In this document: one piece after another, positions 25,084-39,800 of the stretch | Layout: the number at the start of each line of letters is the position of its first letter | Numbering within the stretch: position 1 is the stretch's first letter | From: Mustela lutreola | Taxonomy: Eukaryota > Chordata > Mammalia > Carnivora > Mustelidae | DNA: 64,000 nt | Reading direction: 5' to 3' | NCBI RefSeq assembly: GCF_030435805.1 | Contig: NC_081299.1 | Location: 34,776,001-34,840,000 of the forward strand | Position numbers and translations under genes: made by a program | The notes under the pieces: generated by a model | The model's database searches: none | What the model was told of the DNA's origin: nothing | What the model saw: the letters and a program-made list of their open reading frames with translations, nothing else

Positions 25084-25285
25084 TTTTTTTTTTTTTTTTT
25101 TTTTTTTTAGATTTTATTTATTTGAGAGAGCGTGTGCACAAGAGAGCGAGAGAGAGCGAATGCACAAGGGGGTGGCAGAAGGAGAGGGACATGCTCAGGC
25201 TCCCCACTGAGCAGGGAGCCTAACACACAGGCCTCGATCCCAGGACCCTGAGATCATGATCTGAACCAAAGGCAGACACTCAACT
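25084..25285 (-). mobile_element. CAN-SINE copy, older subtype
   Basis: Inverted copy with a long T tail and a GAGAGAGCGTGTGCACAAG body. The head end is truncated at ACTCAACTGG. Confidence 0.85.
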
Positions 25286-25366
25286 GGTGTTTTTATGAGA
25301 AGAAGAGATTAGGACAGACAGAGGAAAAGCTCATGTAGATAAAGAGGATTAAGAGGTACAAATTTT

Positions 25367-25564
25367 GGGGTGCCTGGATGGCTCAGTCTGTTAAGTGCCT
25401 GTCTTTGGCTCAGGTCATGATCCCAAGGTCCTGGGATCAAGTCCTACATCGGGCTCCTTGCTCAGCAGGGAGCCTGCTTCTCCCTCTGCCTGCTGCTCCC
25501 CCTGCTTGTGCTCTCTCCCCCTCTCTGACAAATAAATAAATAAAATCTAAAAAAAAAAAAAAGT
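25367..25564 (+). mobile_element. CAN-SINE copy, older subtype
   Basis: Head GGGGTGCCTGGATGGCTCAG; the body uses CTGCTCCCCCTGCTTGTGC. Full length with an A tail. Confidence 0.9.
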
Positions 25565-25599
25565 TACAAGTTTCCACCTATAAAATAAGTAAGTCACAC

Positions 25600-25790
25600 A
25601 GATGGAGAATAAAATTGTACCATAAGGCACGCAGTCAATATTACAATAATGGTGTATGGTGACACATGATGACTACACTTCGGGTGGTGAACACTGAGTA
25701 ATGTGTAAAATTGTCGAATCTGTGTTGTATATCTGAAACTAAAATAAAATAGATTCCAATTTACTTAAGTTAAAAAAAAAGAAAGATCAT
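25600..25790 (+). mobile_element. L1 3' UTR fragment
   Basis: GACACATGATGACTACACTT ... GTGTAAAATTGTCGAATC ... GTATATCTGAAACTAAAAT followed by an A-rich end is the typical L1 3' terminus seen across carnivores and ungulates. Only the last 190 bases remain. Confidence 0.6.
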
Positions 25791-25829
25791 GTGAACTCAA
25801 AGGGAGAAGACCACCTATAAACCAAAAGA

Positions 25830-26017
25830 GAGGGGCACATGGGTGGGTGGTTCAGTGAGTTAAGCCTCTGCCTTCGGCTCAGGTCATGATCTCAGGGTCC
25901 TGGGATGGAGCCCCACGTCGGGATCTCTGCTCTGCAGGGAGCCTGCTTCCCCCTCTCTCTGCCTACTTGTGATCTCTGTCAAATAAATAAAAATCTTAAA
26001 AAAAAAAAAAAAAAGAG
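25830..26017 (+). mobile_element. CAN-SINE copy
   Basis: The head carries a short duplicated GGGTGGGTGG. The tail is A-rich and the flanks are AGAGAG-type. Confidence 0.88.
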
Positions 26018-26053
26018 AGAGCCCTCAGAAGAAACTGTTAAAAAACTAAATTC

Positions 26054-26400
26054 AGGGGCACCTGGGTTGTTCAGTCTGTTGAGCCTCTCACTCCTGATTT
26101 TGGCTCTGGTCCTTGTTTCAAGGTCATGGGATTGAGTCCCCTTCCTTCCCCTTGCCCCTTCCCCTGCTCATACTGAAGCACTCTCTTTCTCTAAAATAAA
26201 CCTTTAAGATTTTATATATTTGAGAGAGAGAGAGAGAGAGAGAATGAGCGCATAAGCAGGGGGAGTATCAGAGGGAGAGGGAGAAGCAGGCTCCCTGTTG
26301 AGCAGGGAGCCTGAGAAGGGCTCAATCTCATCCTGGGATCCTGAGGGGCCTGAAGCCTGACACTTAACTGACTGAGCCACCCAGATGTCCCTAAAATAAA
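26054..26400 (+). mobile_element. old CAN-SINE with a minus-strand CAN-SINE in its tail
   Basis: The outer plus-strand copy (head GGGGCACCTGGGTTGTTCAG) runs to TCTAAAATAAA at about 26205 and resumes as TAAAATAAATAAAATC at 26392. Between these is an inverted SINE (26206-26391) ending GAGCCACCCAGATGTCCC. Confidence 0.85.
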
Positions 26401-26407
26401 TAAAATC

Positions 26408-26580
26408 TTGGGGTGCCTGGGTGGCTCAGTGGGTTAAGCCTCTGCCTTCGGCTCGGGTCATGATCTCGGGGTCCTGGGATGGAGTCCCGCATCGGGCTCT
26501 CTGCTCAGCGTGGAACCTGCTTCCTTTTCTCACTCTCTGCCTACTTGTGATCTCTGTCAAATAAATAAACAAAATCTGAG
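26408..26580 (+). mobile_element. CAN-SINE copy, young type
   Basis: Head GGGGTGCCTGGGTGGCTCAG placed directly after the tail of the previous nest. The body is slightly shortened. Confidence 0.9.
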
Positions 26581-26584
26581 TACA

Positions 26585-26920
26585 AAATGGAAAGTTTTTT
26601 TTTTATAGGAAGGAACTTGGGGCAGGAAAGTTAGAAGCAAAGTAAAAGAAAGGATTGTTTCAGGCGAGGTCATTTTCCCTTAGGAAGAAGAATAGGGGGT
26701 CTTATCATGCTGATCACCTCCTCTTTCTTCCGGGGGCGAAAGTGTCCTGTGAAAGACTTACTAGCACCTACCAGAATATTCCTGACAGGTTGAGATTTAT
26801 ATTTTCTGGGGGAGGTGGAAACTGCAATTACATCAGGTATTAAGCCCTGGCTGGGTGACATGGCCTCGCCCACCCAAGTAACGCCATTTGAGGCCTACGG
26901 TTTTCTTTTTAACAGAATCA
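26585..26920. other. unclassified stretch inside the MLT1-like fossil
   Basis: About 330 bases that are neither SINE nor clearly LTR. No gene is seen. Confidence 0.35.
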
Positions 26921-27042
26921 ACCTTGTCAATACCTTGAGCTTGGACTTCCAGCCTTCAGAACTATGAGAAAATACATTTCTGTTGTCTAAGCCACGTAGT
27001 GCACAGTATTTTGTTATGGCAGCCCTGCTGAACTAATACAAA

Positions 27043-27660
27043 GACATTTTGCTTTATTTTCCAAATGTAAAATTGCAACCTCGAATATGACTTTTCAAAC
27101 TACACATGCTTCAGCTTCATTTTCTCTGTAGATCTGTCCTTTCTGGTCCCACCACTACCATCTCTCCACTGGAAAACTGTTGACTGGTAGGATAAAGACC
27201 AAACTCCTGACTAAGGCGCTTAAGGCCACCCCCTCCTCACCTCCCAGTCTCCCTCCCCCATCTGAGCTATTAGTTATTATCCCCATTTCAGGTTTCTCCC
27301 ATCAGTGGCCCTGAAGGGCAAGGTTAGAGGGCTTGATGAGGGGTTGGGTGGGTGGGAAATATGGAATGGAAGGTTACAACAGAGACGACAGGAAAGGCAG
27401 GGAGAGCAGCAAGTTGCTGGGGCAATGACCCGTAATCTCAGTAATCCCAACAGGAGGGACTACAACTCAGATTAAGCTGGGAGGGGAAGATGGAGGGAAG
27501 TGGGTACTGTGCAGAGATTTTTAGCTTTTGGGGGATACAACTGACAGAAATTAGGTTCTACTCAGTATCTGTTGACTCACCTGGCTACTCTTTCTAAAGC
27601 AAGCTCTTTGGTTAGTTAGTCTTCTGTTGACTTCCTTCATAGCATTTTTCAAAACCCGCA
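27043..27660. other. intergenic, no gene seen
   Basis: Unique-looking DNA with no exon-like structure. Confidence 0.45.
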
Positions 27661-27666
27661 AAGACT

Positions 27667-27888
27667 TTTTTTTTTTTAAAGATTTTATTTATTTCTTTGA
27701 CAGAGAGAGATCACAAACAGATCACAAGTAGGCGGAGAGGCAGAGAGAGAGAGACAGACAGACACACACACACACACACACAGGGGGAAGCAGGCTCCCC
27801 GCTGAGCAGAGAATCCCAGGCAGGTCCCTGAGATCATGACCTGAGCCAAAGGCAGAGGCTTAATCCACTGAGCCACCCAGGCGCCTAA
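27667..27888 (-). mobile_element. CAN-SINE copy
   Basis: Inverted copy containing a (CA)n run at 27762-27781. The duplication AACCCGCAAAGACTTT / AACCTGCAATGACTTT flanks it. It is the last SINE before a 13.6-kb SINE-free block. Confidence 0.9.
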
Positions 27889-28430
27889 ACCTGCAATGAC
27901 TTTGTTCTTAAATTTGCCTCTTGTCTGTTTCCAAAGAGCAGAGTGTGGACTAAATGAGGGCTGCAACCTTGAGCGGCCTTGTTCAGCCAGTGCTTGGCAC
28001 TTGGCGGGTACTCTTAATAGGTCTTTGAGGCCTGAATGGCTTAATAATTGATTGAGTGGGACAGAGTGAGGGCAGAGAGGTGAGAAGGACAAAGCCAGGG
28101 GGAGGCCTGTGATAACTGGGACAAACACCACCTCTCTCTCTGTTTTTGGCCCTGGGAAGGGTAGGCTCGAACTAGGAGTCTAGCGGTCCACATGGCCCCA
28201 GGACCACCTGCCCAACTGTCCATCACTAGATTTGACAAAATCCTAATTCCCATTCTTCACTTTCTGGCCTTCTGACCACCGAATCAAGGCACTAGGTGTT
28301 TTCAAGGAAAGGGAATAAGGGACCCCGCCAGAACCCGAGATCTAACTCTCAAGGTTGTGGAGGAGGGAAACAGAGGATGCGACGAGGCACATGGCAAAAA
28401 TCTTGAAAGTTGGGGTGTTTGACCCCAAAA
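27889..28430. other. intergenic, no gene seen
   Basis: Unique DNA leading into the PLK3 CpG-rich region. Confidence 0.45.
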
Positions 28431-29159
28431 ATTCAGCGTGGCAGCCTCCCCCTCCTCCACCGGCTCCGGCCAGTCCCAAACCAGGCTCAGGAGGGTGCAA
28501 TTCTTCCTAAACCCTAAAGGGGGTAGTACCGGCCCGGGCCCGGGGGCTCTGGCCTAGGCCGTGGGACCGCGGAAGGTCTAGCGCACTTAAAAGGGCGTGT
28601 GGGAGACGCCCTCTGGCAAAAGTGAGCGCCGCCCCTGCCTCTCCCTTCCCGCCAGGCTCGCCGGTCTATCTAGTTGCCGGGGGAGACTCCCCAGATACCC
28701 AGCCCCACTCAGACTTCAGAAAAAGACCCGAAAGATGGGGAAAGAAAGAGACACCCCCCCCCCCCCCCATGAACGGACTCTCGTTCACCAGGACGTAGGG
28801 AGAGGGGCACGGAGAAACGGCTGACCCCGACATTCTGGTCTCAGCCGCATGGTGACTACCAGAACGGTTGCGGCGTTAAGGCGTGGGGAGGAGGCTGGGC
28901 CTGGATTTGCGTTGGGTGGGAGGAGGAGCTTATCGGTGACGCAGGGCTTGGGGAGGGGCGTGGCTTCTAGGTGAGTCACCGCCTGGAAGGGGGCGGGCTC
29001 TTAGTGACGAGCCGCCGGGGAGGAGACAGGCGTTCATTGATAAAAACGCCGAGCTCCCTCGGGCGCTAGCGCAGCGTAGCAAATCCCGGCAGCGCCACGC
29101 GCGGCCCGGGCCGGGCGGAACCGAAACAAGCCGGGCCCGCGCTGCGACGCACCGCCTGC
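28430..29159 (+). promoter_or_regulatory. PLK3: PLK3 CpG island, promoter and 5' UTR
   Basis: A CpG- and GC-box-rich block (GGGGCGTGG, GGGGGCGGGC). A perfect AP-1 site, TGAGTCA, is at 28972-28978. A TATA-like ATAAAAA at 29040-29046 predicts a start near 29070. A pure C run of about 17 lies near 28752-28768. AP-1 plus TATA fits PLK3 as an immediate-early, stress- and serum-induced kinase; that link is inference. Confidence 0.65.
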
Positions 29160-33710
<4,551 letters not shown>

Positions 33711-33939
33711 GCCCTAACCCTCAGGGCAGGCTATGACCCAAAGTGTCAGGTCTGAGGCCTTTGCCTGTAAGGCTCTGGCCCTGGCCTTTGCGGGCCTACC
33801 TGTCCCTTTGGTGCCTCACTGGGGGCTCTGGGCCGAATCCCCCAGGGAATCAGGGACCAGCTTTACTGGGGTTGGAGTCTGCCTGTCCCAGCAGCCTCCT
33901 ACCCCTTCTCCAAGAAAAGCCTGAGCCTTAGTCCCCAGC

Positions 33940-33995
33940 TCGGGGGCGTTATTTATGGACCACTTTTATTTATTAACAGACATTTATTTATTGGG
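33940..33995 (+). promoter_or_regulatory. PLK3: AU-rich element in the PLK3 3' UTR
   Basis: Repeated ATTTA motifs (TTATTTATGG, TTATTTATTAAC, CATTTATTTATTGG) lie in the 3' UTR. Such elements shorten the half-life of immediate-early mRNAs. The same bases, read on the other strand, supply AATAAA signals for DYNLT4. Confidence 0.8.
33965..33992 (-). terminator. DYNLT4: DYNLT4 polyadenylation signals (three overlapping candidates)
   Basis: On the minus strand AATAAA occurs at 33970-33965, 33988-33983 and 33992-33987, about 70-95 bases after the DYNLT4 stop codon. Confidence 0.65.
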
Positions 33996-34027
33996 ATCGA
34001 GCCCCAGGGAGGGCCTCCTCCTGGGAG

Positions 34028-34033
34028 AATAAA
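34028..34033 (+). terminator. PLK3: PLK3 polyadenylation signal
   Basis: AATAAA 318 bases after the PLK3 stop, followed by CGTTTTTGC. Cleavage about 15-25 bases on would fall just short of, or at, the DYNLT4 stop codon at 34061. Confidence 0.85.
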
Positions 34034-34060
34034 TCGTTTTTGCAGAACTGGGAGGCCTCC

Positions 34061-34720
34061 TCACTCACAGTAGAGCCCGTGCACTATAGCCACGGCGAAG
34101 AGGGAGGCATTGGTGAAGGCGGCGGAGGCCAGCCCATCGTGCTCGGTGTCCCAGAGCGCACGGCTGACGACGTGCACACCCTGGCCGGCGCGGGGCCCTA
34201 GCACCACGTTGCACACGAGCTTGTAGCGCGGGGGGCAGAGTTCACGCAGGCGCACACGCACCAGCTCGCATAGCTCACGAGCCAGAGGCCCTGCCTCAGC
34301 ACCCACGTAGTGCGCGTTGCCCAGCCGGGCGGCCAGCGTAACTTCCATCGAGTGCTGCATGCGGCTGGCCTCCCAGCGCTCCCCGGGCGCGGGCTCCATG
34401 CGGTAGGAGGGCGCCAGCCGACGGAGGGGGGCCAGGGGCAACCCCGAGAAGCTAACCCTTGAGCCCAGAGGAGGCACTGGGCCCAGAGATGGTCGCCGAC
34501 CCCCAGGACCTGCTAGGGGTCCTGCCAGCGAGTTGCGACGTGAGAAGGAGGAGGCTGGGCCCAGCACCGAGCCACGGCGGGAGGACGGGCCCAGACCTGC
34601 TAGTCGGGCCTCATCAATACTGGGCAGGTGGCCTGGAGGCCTCACCGGTGATAGTTTCAGCCCAGGGTCTTTGGTAGTTTCCTCCTCCTGGCGTCCGGGG
34701 GGCACAGGCCTGCCAGCCAT
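34061..34720 (-). CDS. DYNLT4: dynein light chain Tctex-type 4
   Basis: Also called TCTEX1D4. A single-exon gene of 219 residues plus stop (human 221 as I recall), starting MAGRPVPPGRQEEE and ending FAVAIVHGLYCE. The first 100 residues are Pro/Arg/Ser-rich, with RRxS sites at 48-51, 61-64 and 75-78 and the PP1-docking motif RVSF at 88-91. The C-terminal 110 residues form the Tctex1/DYNLT fold (LVCNVVLGPRAGQGVHVVSRALWDTEHDGLA). Human TCTEX1D4 has been reported to bind protein phosphatase 1 through RVSF. The open frame extends 26 codons upstream to an ATG at 34798 (MKDWMGYKDG). I chose the inner ATG because it is the human start and has a G at +4. The gene is tail-to-tail with PLK3. Confidence 0.93.
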   Translation of the reverse strand: MAGRPVPPGRQEEETTKDPGLKLSPVRPPGHLPSIDEARLAGLGPSSRRGSVLGPASSFSRRNSLAGPLAGPGGRRPSLGPVPPLGSRVSFSGLPLAPLRRLAPSYRMEPAPGERWEASRMQHSMEVTLAARLGNAHYVGAEAGPLARELCELVRVRLRELCPPRYKLVCNVVLGPRAGQGVHVVSRALWDTEHDGLASAAFTNASLFAVAIVHGLYCE

Positions 34721-34798
34721 GGACCTGCCGACTGGAAGACCCGAACTGGGACAGGATGCCAGAAACTGGCCATCTTTGTACCCCATCCAGTCTTTCAC

Positions 34799-36887
34799 TC
34801 TGTGATAAGGGTTTTTACTCCCTAACCCCTTCTTACCTGTGTTCCGGGGACAGTTGAATGAAATAGTCCGGGCTGCGTGGATTCCTAGGTTCTTAGAGGG
34901 TTAAGGGCTGTTAAGGACATAAGTGGTGCTGCTCAGACTATCACCTTAGGATGGCCCCTGTCCCCAAGCTTCACTTGCCCCTGGGCGCTGTGGAGGTTAG
35001 CTAAGTGAGCACCTCCTAGTCTCTCTTCCGCCTGACTATTCTCCCACCTGACTTTGCCAGCAGAAAGGGGAGTCTGCCCTTGGTTTGCCTCAGCCTAGAC
35101 TGTGGTGCTTCAAACCCCCAACCAGAAGGAGACACAGACCCAACTCCTTCAGTTCCACAGATCATTCTAGCCCTGTGGGTACTGAATCCAGATGCCTTCT
35201 ACCCCTACCTGCTTCTAGGGTGCCTGGCACAAAGATCACCCCTATAATTGGCTGAGACTGGGGGCAGGTGACTCAGGAAACTCGTTCCACCCTCTGAATT
35301 TGGCCTCTGGTCCTACCTCTAGATTCAGTTCTGGGATGAATGCCTCCTTCTCCCGAAACTCCCGCAGGCACCTGAGTCACCTGCAGCTTTTGGCTTCCAA
35401 ACTCTCTCCCAGCTCCACAGGCTTGCCCTCCCCGCTGGCCTGACTGGCAAGCAGGAAGGTAATGGCCCCTTGTGTTGTGGAGTTGCCCTGGGTTACAGGC
35501 ACTCCTGTCTGGTTTCCACCTACCAGTCCTGGCTCTGGCTTAACCTGGAAGTGTTACTACTGTGAGCAGGTGCTGAGTGTGGGGTCCCTGAGTCATCAGG
35601 GGAGAGGGGATAATGGGGGTCTAGACCTCAGGGCATACTACTACCACAAGGACGACTGAGGGGACAGATGTAGAGATGGGCTCCAGGGCTCTTGAGCCGC
35701 TGTCCAGTTCTCCCCTCGTGAAGGCTGGCTCTATAGTTGTGAGCAAGTTGCAGAAGCCTGGGATGTGGGGAGATCTTGAGCCTGCACGGGTGGCTGCTGA
35801 GGAATCAGGATCTGGGCCCACAGGAAGGAGAACGTCATGGCTCTTTCGTCTCCCCGTCAGCCTCAACAAGGACAAATATTTCCGCTCCCTGTGCAGAGCT
35901 GGGGTGGGGCTTGGATGACTTACTCAGCTCAGGGCTGTGTGCAGGGGGAGGGGAGGCCATCAGCCCCGCTGGTGGGAGCTGACCTGACGCAATAGTGGTG
36001 CAACAGTGGTGACTGGACTTGGCCAGGAACCAGCGCCCAGCCTCCTGACCCCTGCTGACCCAAGTGCCCTGGGGCTTGTCCCTGGCTGGCCACACCTCTT
36101 GGGTGCCCAGAGAGCCACCCCCCTCACCGGGGTTGCATTTTAGGGATGCCTGAGGCCATGACGCCTCTGTCAGAGCTGACGCCACCTCACCTGACCTCCC
36201 TCTGGAAGGGATAGGACTGTCTCCTCTCAGACAAGCCAGTCTGGGCCCTAAAAACTCCATGGGGGTGAGGAATTTCCCTGTTCAGGGGGGTTCCCCAGGC
36301 CTGACTAACCAAATCCTGACCCTGTGTGCCTGTGGGGGGCAGGGGTAGGAGGGACAGGGAGTTTGAACTCTGAACCCAAGACAGGCTGGGGCCTGGGTGC
36401 TGAGACCCTCCACTCAGCTTCTGGCCCCCTTCTGAGGGCTAAAGTTTTTCCCTGGCCCTGTGGGAGATGGGCGGGGCCTCTCAAGCCAGGCTCCAGTTTC
36501 CGTGGAAACCCACAGGCTTCCCACCCACTGCTGCCTGGGCAGGCTCCCAGCTGGGGCCTCATCCGCTGCCAGCCTCTCCCCAGTCCAGTCTGCTCCACCT
36601 CAGCCTCTCTTGTTCCCCTCTCTGAGTCCCCATCCCCTAGCTCAGCCTCCAGCCTCTTCCACTGGCCTCTGATGCCTTCTTAAGGAACCTGGGCCTCTCC
36701 TGCCCCATCCCTAAACTTTAGCTTCTCAGCAAACAGGCTTCCCAAGCTCCTGCCCCTCCCTTTCTAGTCTCCACACCAGCTTCCAGGCCTGGCCAGGCCT
36801 CCTGCTCCTTCCCACCTACCACCTCCCACAGACCAAGAGACAACAGGCCTCCTATTCTACCCACTTACCCCCCTTCCCCCCACCCCC
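34799..36887. other. intergenic between DYNLT4 and BTBD19
   Basis: About 2.1 kb of GC-rich single-copy DNA between two divergent genes. It presumably holds both promoters and any BTBD19 5' UTR exon. There are no SINEs and no TATA or CpG island that I can point to. Many opposite-strand open frames reflect high GC rather than genes. Confidence 0.45.
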
Positions 36888-39800
36888 ATGGAGACCCCAG
36901 GACTGGTTGTGCATGGGGAGGCTGCACCCTTCTCCACAGCACTCCGGAGCCTTCTCAACAATCCCCAATACAGGTGAGGGGGTGGGCCCTGTCTATGGGT
37001 TTTCCCTAACTGGCTTTGCTGGGCCCCATGAACCTGAGGAAGCCTTGGGTATAAAGAGGTGGGGAAGACAACCCTCCTCCCTGGTGAACTCAATCTGGGG
37101 AAGTCAACTGTGGAGAACGACTACAGGTCACTCAGAGTCCATGATGTCCTGAGAGCCAGAGGTGGGGGTGGGGGGCGGACAGTGGGAGCTGGAGCCCAGA
37201 GCAGCTGTGTGACTTCAGGCAAAGGCCTTCCTTTTTTGGCTCTTGAGCTCCTGGCAGAGAAAAGCCCTTTGCCCCCTGGATCCTGAGAGATGGGATGTAA
37301 CTTGAGGTCCTCCCTGGGAGACAGAGGTGCAGATGACCCTGTTCTGGGAACTGGGGATTCACAAGGGAAACAAAACTTAAGGGACTGAGTGAGCCAGAGT
37401 CTCAGACAGGAAGTAGTTCAAGGGTGCTGCCTACGGCTCACTGCCCAGGATGCTGGTGGTGTCTGAAACCAGGGATAAAATATGGGGGCAGGGCTAGAAT
37501 GTAGCTTTCTGTCCCCACTGCCTGAGAGCTGGGCTCCTCCTTAAGGGTTGGTGACTCCCATAACCCCACTACTTTGGGGATTGCAGTCTGATCTGAGTAG
37601 TGGGAACCCCTGGCCTTGGACCTGGGACTAGGAGGCTCCAGAAGCTCAAGCTTCATTTCCTGCCTCCTACCCCCATGCTGTTGGGAGGCCCAGAGGCTGG
37701 GGCCGGAAGTGATTGTGAAGATGGAAAATGTGGTCTGGTCTCATGATAGTGTATCGCTGCCATATCTGTCAGCAGCCAGTGCGCTCTGCAGCCCCGTTCC
37801 CAACCCCCTCCTGCCTAGAGGAGGCTGAAAAAAGCTGAGTTTGCAGTCTGTGGAGGAGGAGCCAAGAAGAGTTTCCTTTACCTCAAGACTCAGGCTGGGG
37901 AGGAGAGGGGCAGGTAGGATCAATCTTACATCAGCCTTGGTGCCTCCTCAGTGATCAGGCATCGCCACCTTCTCCAAGACCTGAGGGTCTGGGATTACTG
38001 TCCCATTTCACAGATGAGAAACCTGAGATTCCGAGGTATAAAGTCACCTGCCTGAGGGTGGAACTGGGACTAGAATCCAGGAATATGTATCCCAGACCTT
38101 TGGCTGGAAGGACTAAGACCTGTCCCTTATAGGACAAAAAAGGAAGTGAAGGCCCAGAGTGGGCAAAGGCAAAGCCCTAGAGTTGCACCCAAGGCTCAGG
38201 CCTCTTTTTCCCCGGTTCTCTCCTCCCCTTTCCCACAGTGATGTATGCTTTGTGGTCGGTCAAGAACGGCAGGAGGTGTTCGCCCATCGGTGCTTGCTGG
38301 CCTGTAGATGCAACTTCTTCCAACGACTTCTGGGCCCAAAGCTGGGCCCTGGGATGCCCAGCCCCGTGGTACTAAGCTCCGTGCCGGCGGATGCCTTTCT
38401 GGCAGTGCTGGAGTTCCTGTATGCCAACAGTGTCAGGCTGCACCGCCACTCTGTGAGCCCACTGGGCGGAGGTCTGGGTGAGAGAGGGAGGGGGGTGCCG
38501 TGGGGGAAGGGCAGCAGAAACTCTCTTCCACTCCTCCAACCACTCTGCAGGTGCTGGAGGTGCTGACAGCAGCTGTGGAATATGGGCTGGAGGAACTACG
38601 AGAGGTGGGTTTATATGACGGGCCCCTGTCTCATTTCTCTTTTCTTTTATGGGCTCCGTTCACACCATGCCTCACGAACACTCTGGCCTGGAGAGGCATG
38701 TGTACTGACACAGAGTATGGACGGCTCTCTGTGTAAACAGGCATTTATGTGTGCCTGTGTGCAAAAGGATACGTGTGTGTTGTGTGTGTGCTGTGGGGAC
38801 TTATGGGGTGTTTATGGCTGATGCCATAGATGCCAGGATAAGTCAGCCTTGATCCTTGTTCTTCAGAGAGAGAGAGACACACATGAAAACCTTAAACCCA
38901 GGGGTATAAGAAGGGTGATAGATGAGGGTATATGGTGTCGAGACTCTACAGAGGGTATTTCTGGTCTTGCCATCAGGGAGAAAAGAAGGGAAGACTTCTT
39001 GGGGGATGAAACATTTGTGTTAGATCAGGTAGAACAGATAGAGTTTGCTCAGAGGTGAAGTGGAAAGGTGGCATTCTTGTCACCAAGGCACAAATGGAGC
39101 TAGTGAGCCATTTAGTGCGGCTGGACCAAGAGTGGGAGAGGAGGAGAGAGACAGATGAGATTGGAAAGGGTACCATGAACTAGATCACTGCAGGACCTTC
39201 AAGAATTTGGACTTTTTTTTTTTTTTTTTACCCAGAGGACATGGAGATTCATTGGAGGTTTCGGGTAAGGGAGTGAAGATTTGGAGCTAAGGGGAGAAGT
39301 GATTGGGAGAGATGGGAAGGGCTCCCCAGTCCAGCAGGGATAAGTAGCTGTGGAAGCCCAGGAGAGAGGTTCATGACTTTGAGAGAAGTGGAACTGGCAT
39401 GACCCAGCACTTTTCTGGATGCAAGGATGAAAGGGACAGGTCATGGACAAAATTCAGATTTCTGGTAAAACAAAAGAGTCTGAGTCAGGAGGGGCACAAA
39501 TGGAAGACAATAAGTGTCCTCAGAGAAAAGGAGAGTGGATTTTCACATGGCTTTCATCTAGTCCGATTATTGTGGAATGAGCTAGAAGGTAGACTGCAGG
39601 ACACAAGGTAGACAGCTAGTCTCCAGATCCTTCAGGTTTGCCAAGTCTCAGCAAGGTGATTCCTTGCCTCCCCTAGTCTGGGAGGTCAGGATGGGCTTGA
39701 GGCTGCTTAGTTGTCTGGGTGGCTCACTGCTTCTGGGGTGGGGCTCCAGTCTTAGAGCAGAGACACCTTGGCACAATCCACTTTCATTTCTATTCCCAGC

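Larger units (their letters stand above)
24970..27042 (+). mobile_element. MLT1-like LTR fossil riddled with insertions
   Basis: Pieces of one ERVL-MaLR-type LTR are strung across 2 kb: start pieces near 24970-25083 (CCTAACACCCAATACTTTAG, AGTTAAAATGAGGCTGC), middle pieces near 25290-25365, 25790-25828 and 26016-26050, and the end near 26925-27042 (GAGCTTGGACTTCCAGCC, ATTTTGTTATGGCAGCCC). Between them sit at least five SINEs and an L1 3' fragment. It is a broken fossil of old mammalian age. The family call is from memory. Confidence 0.5.
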
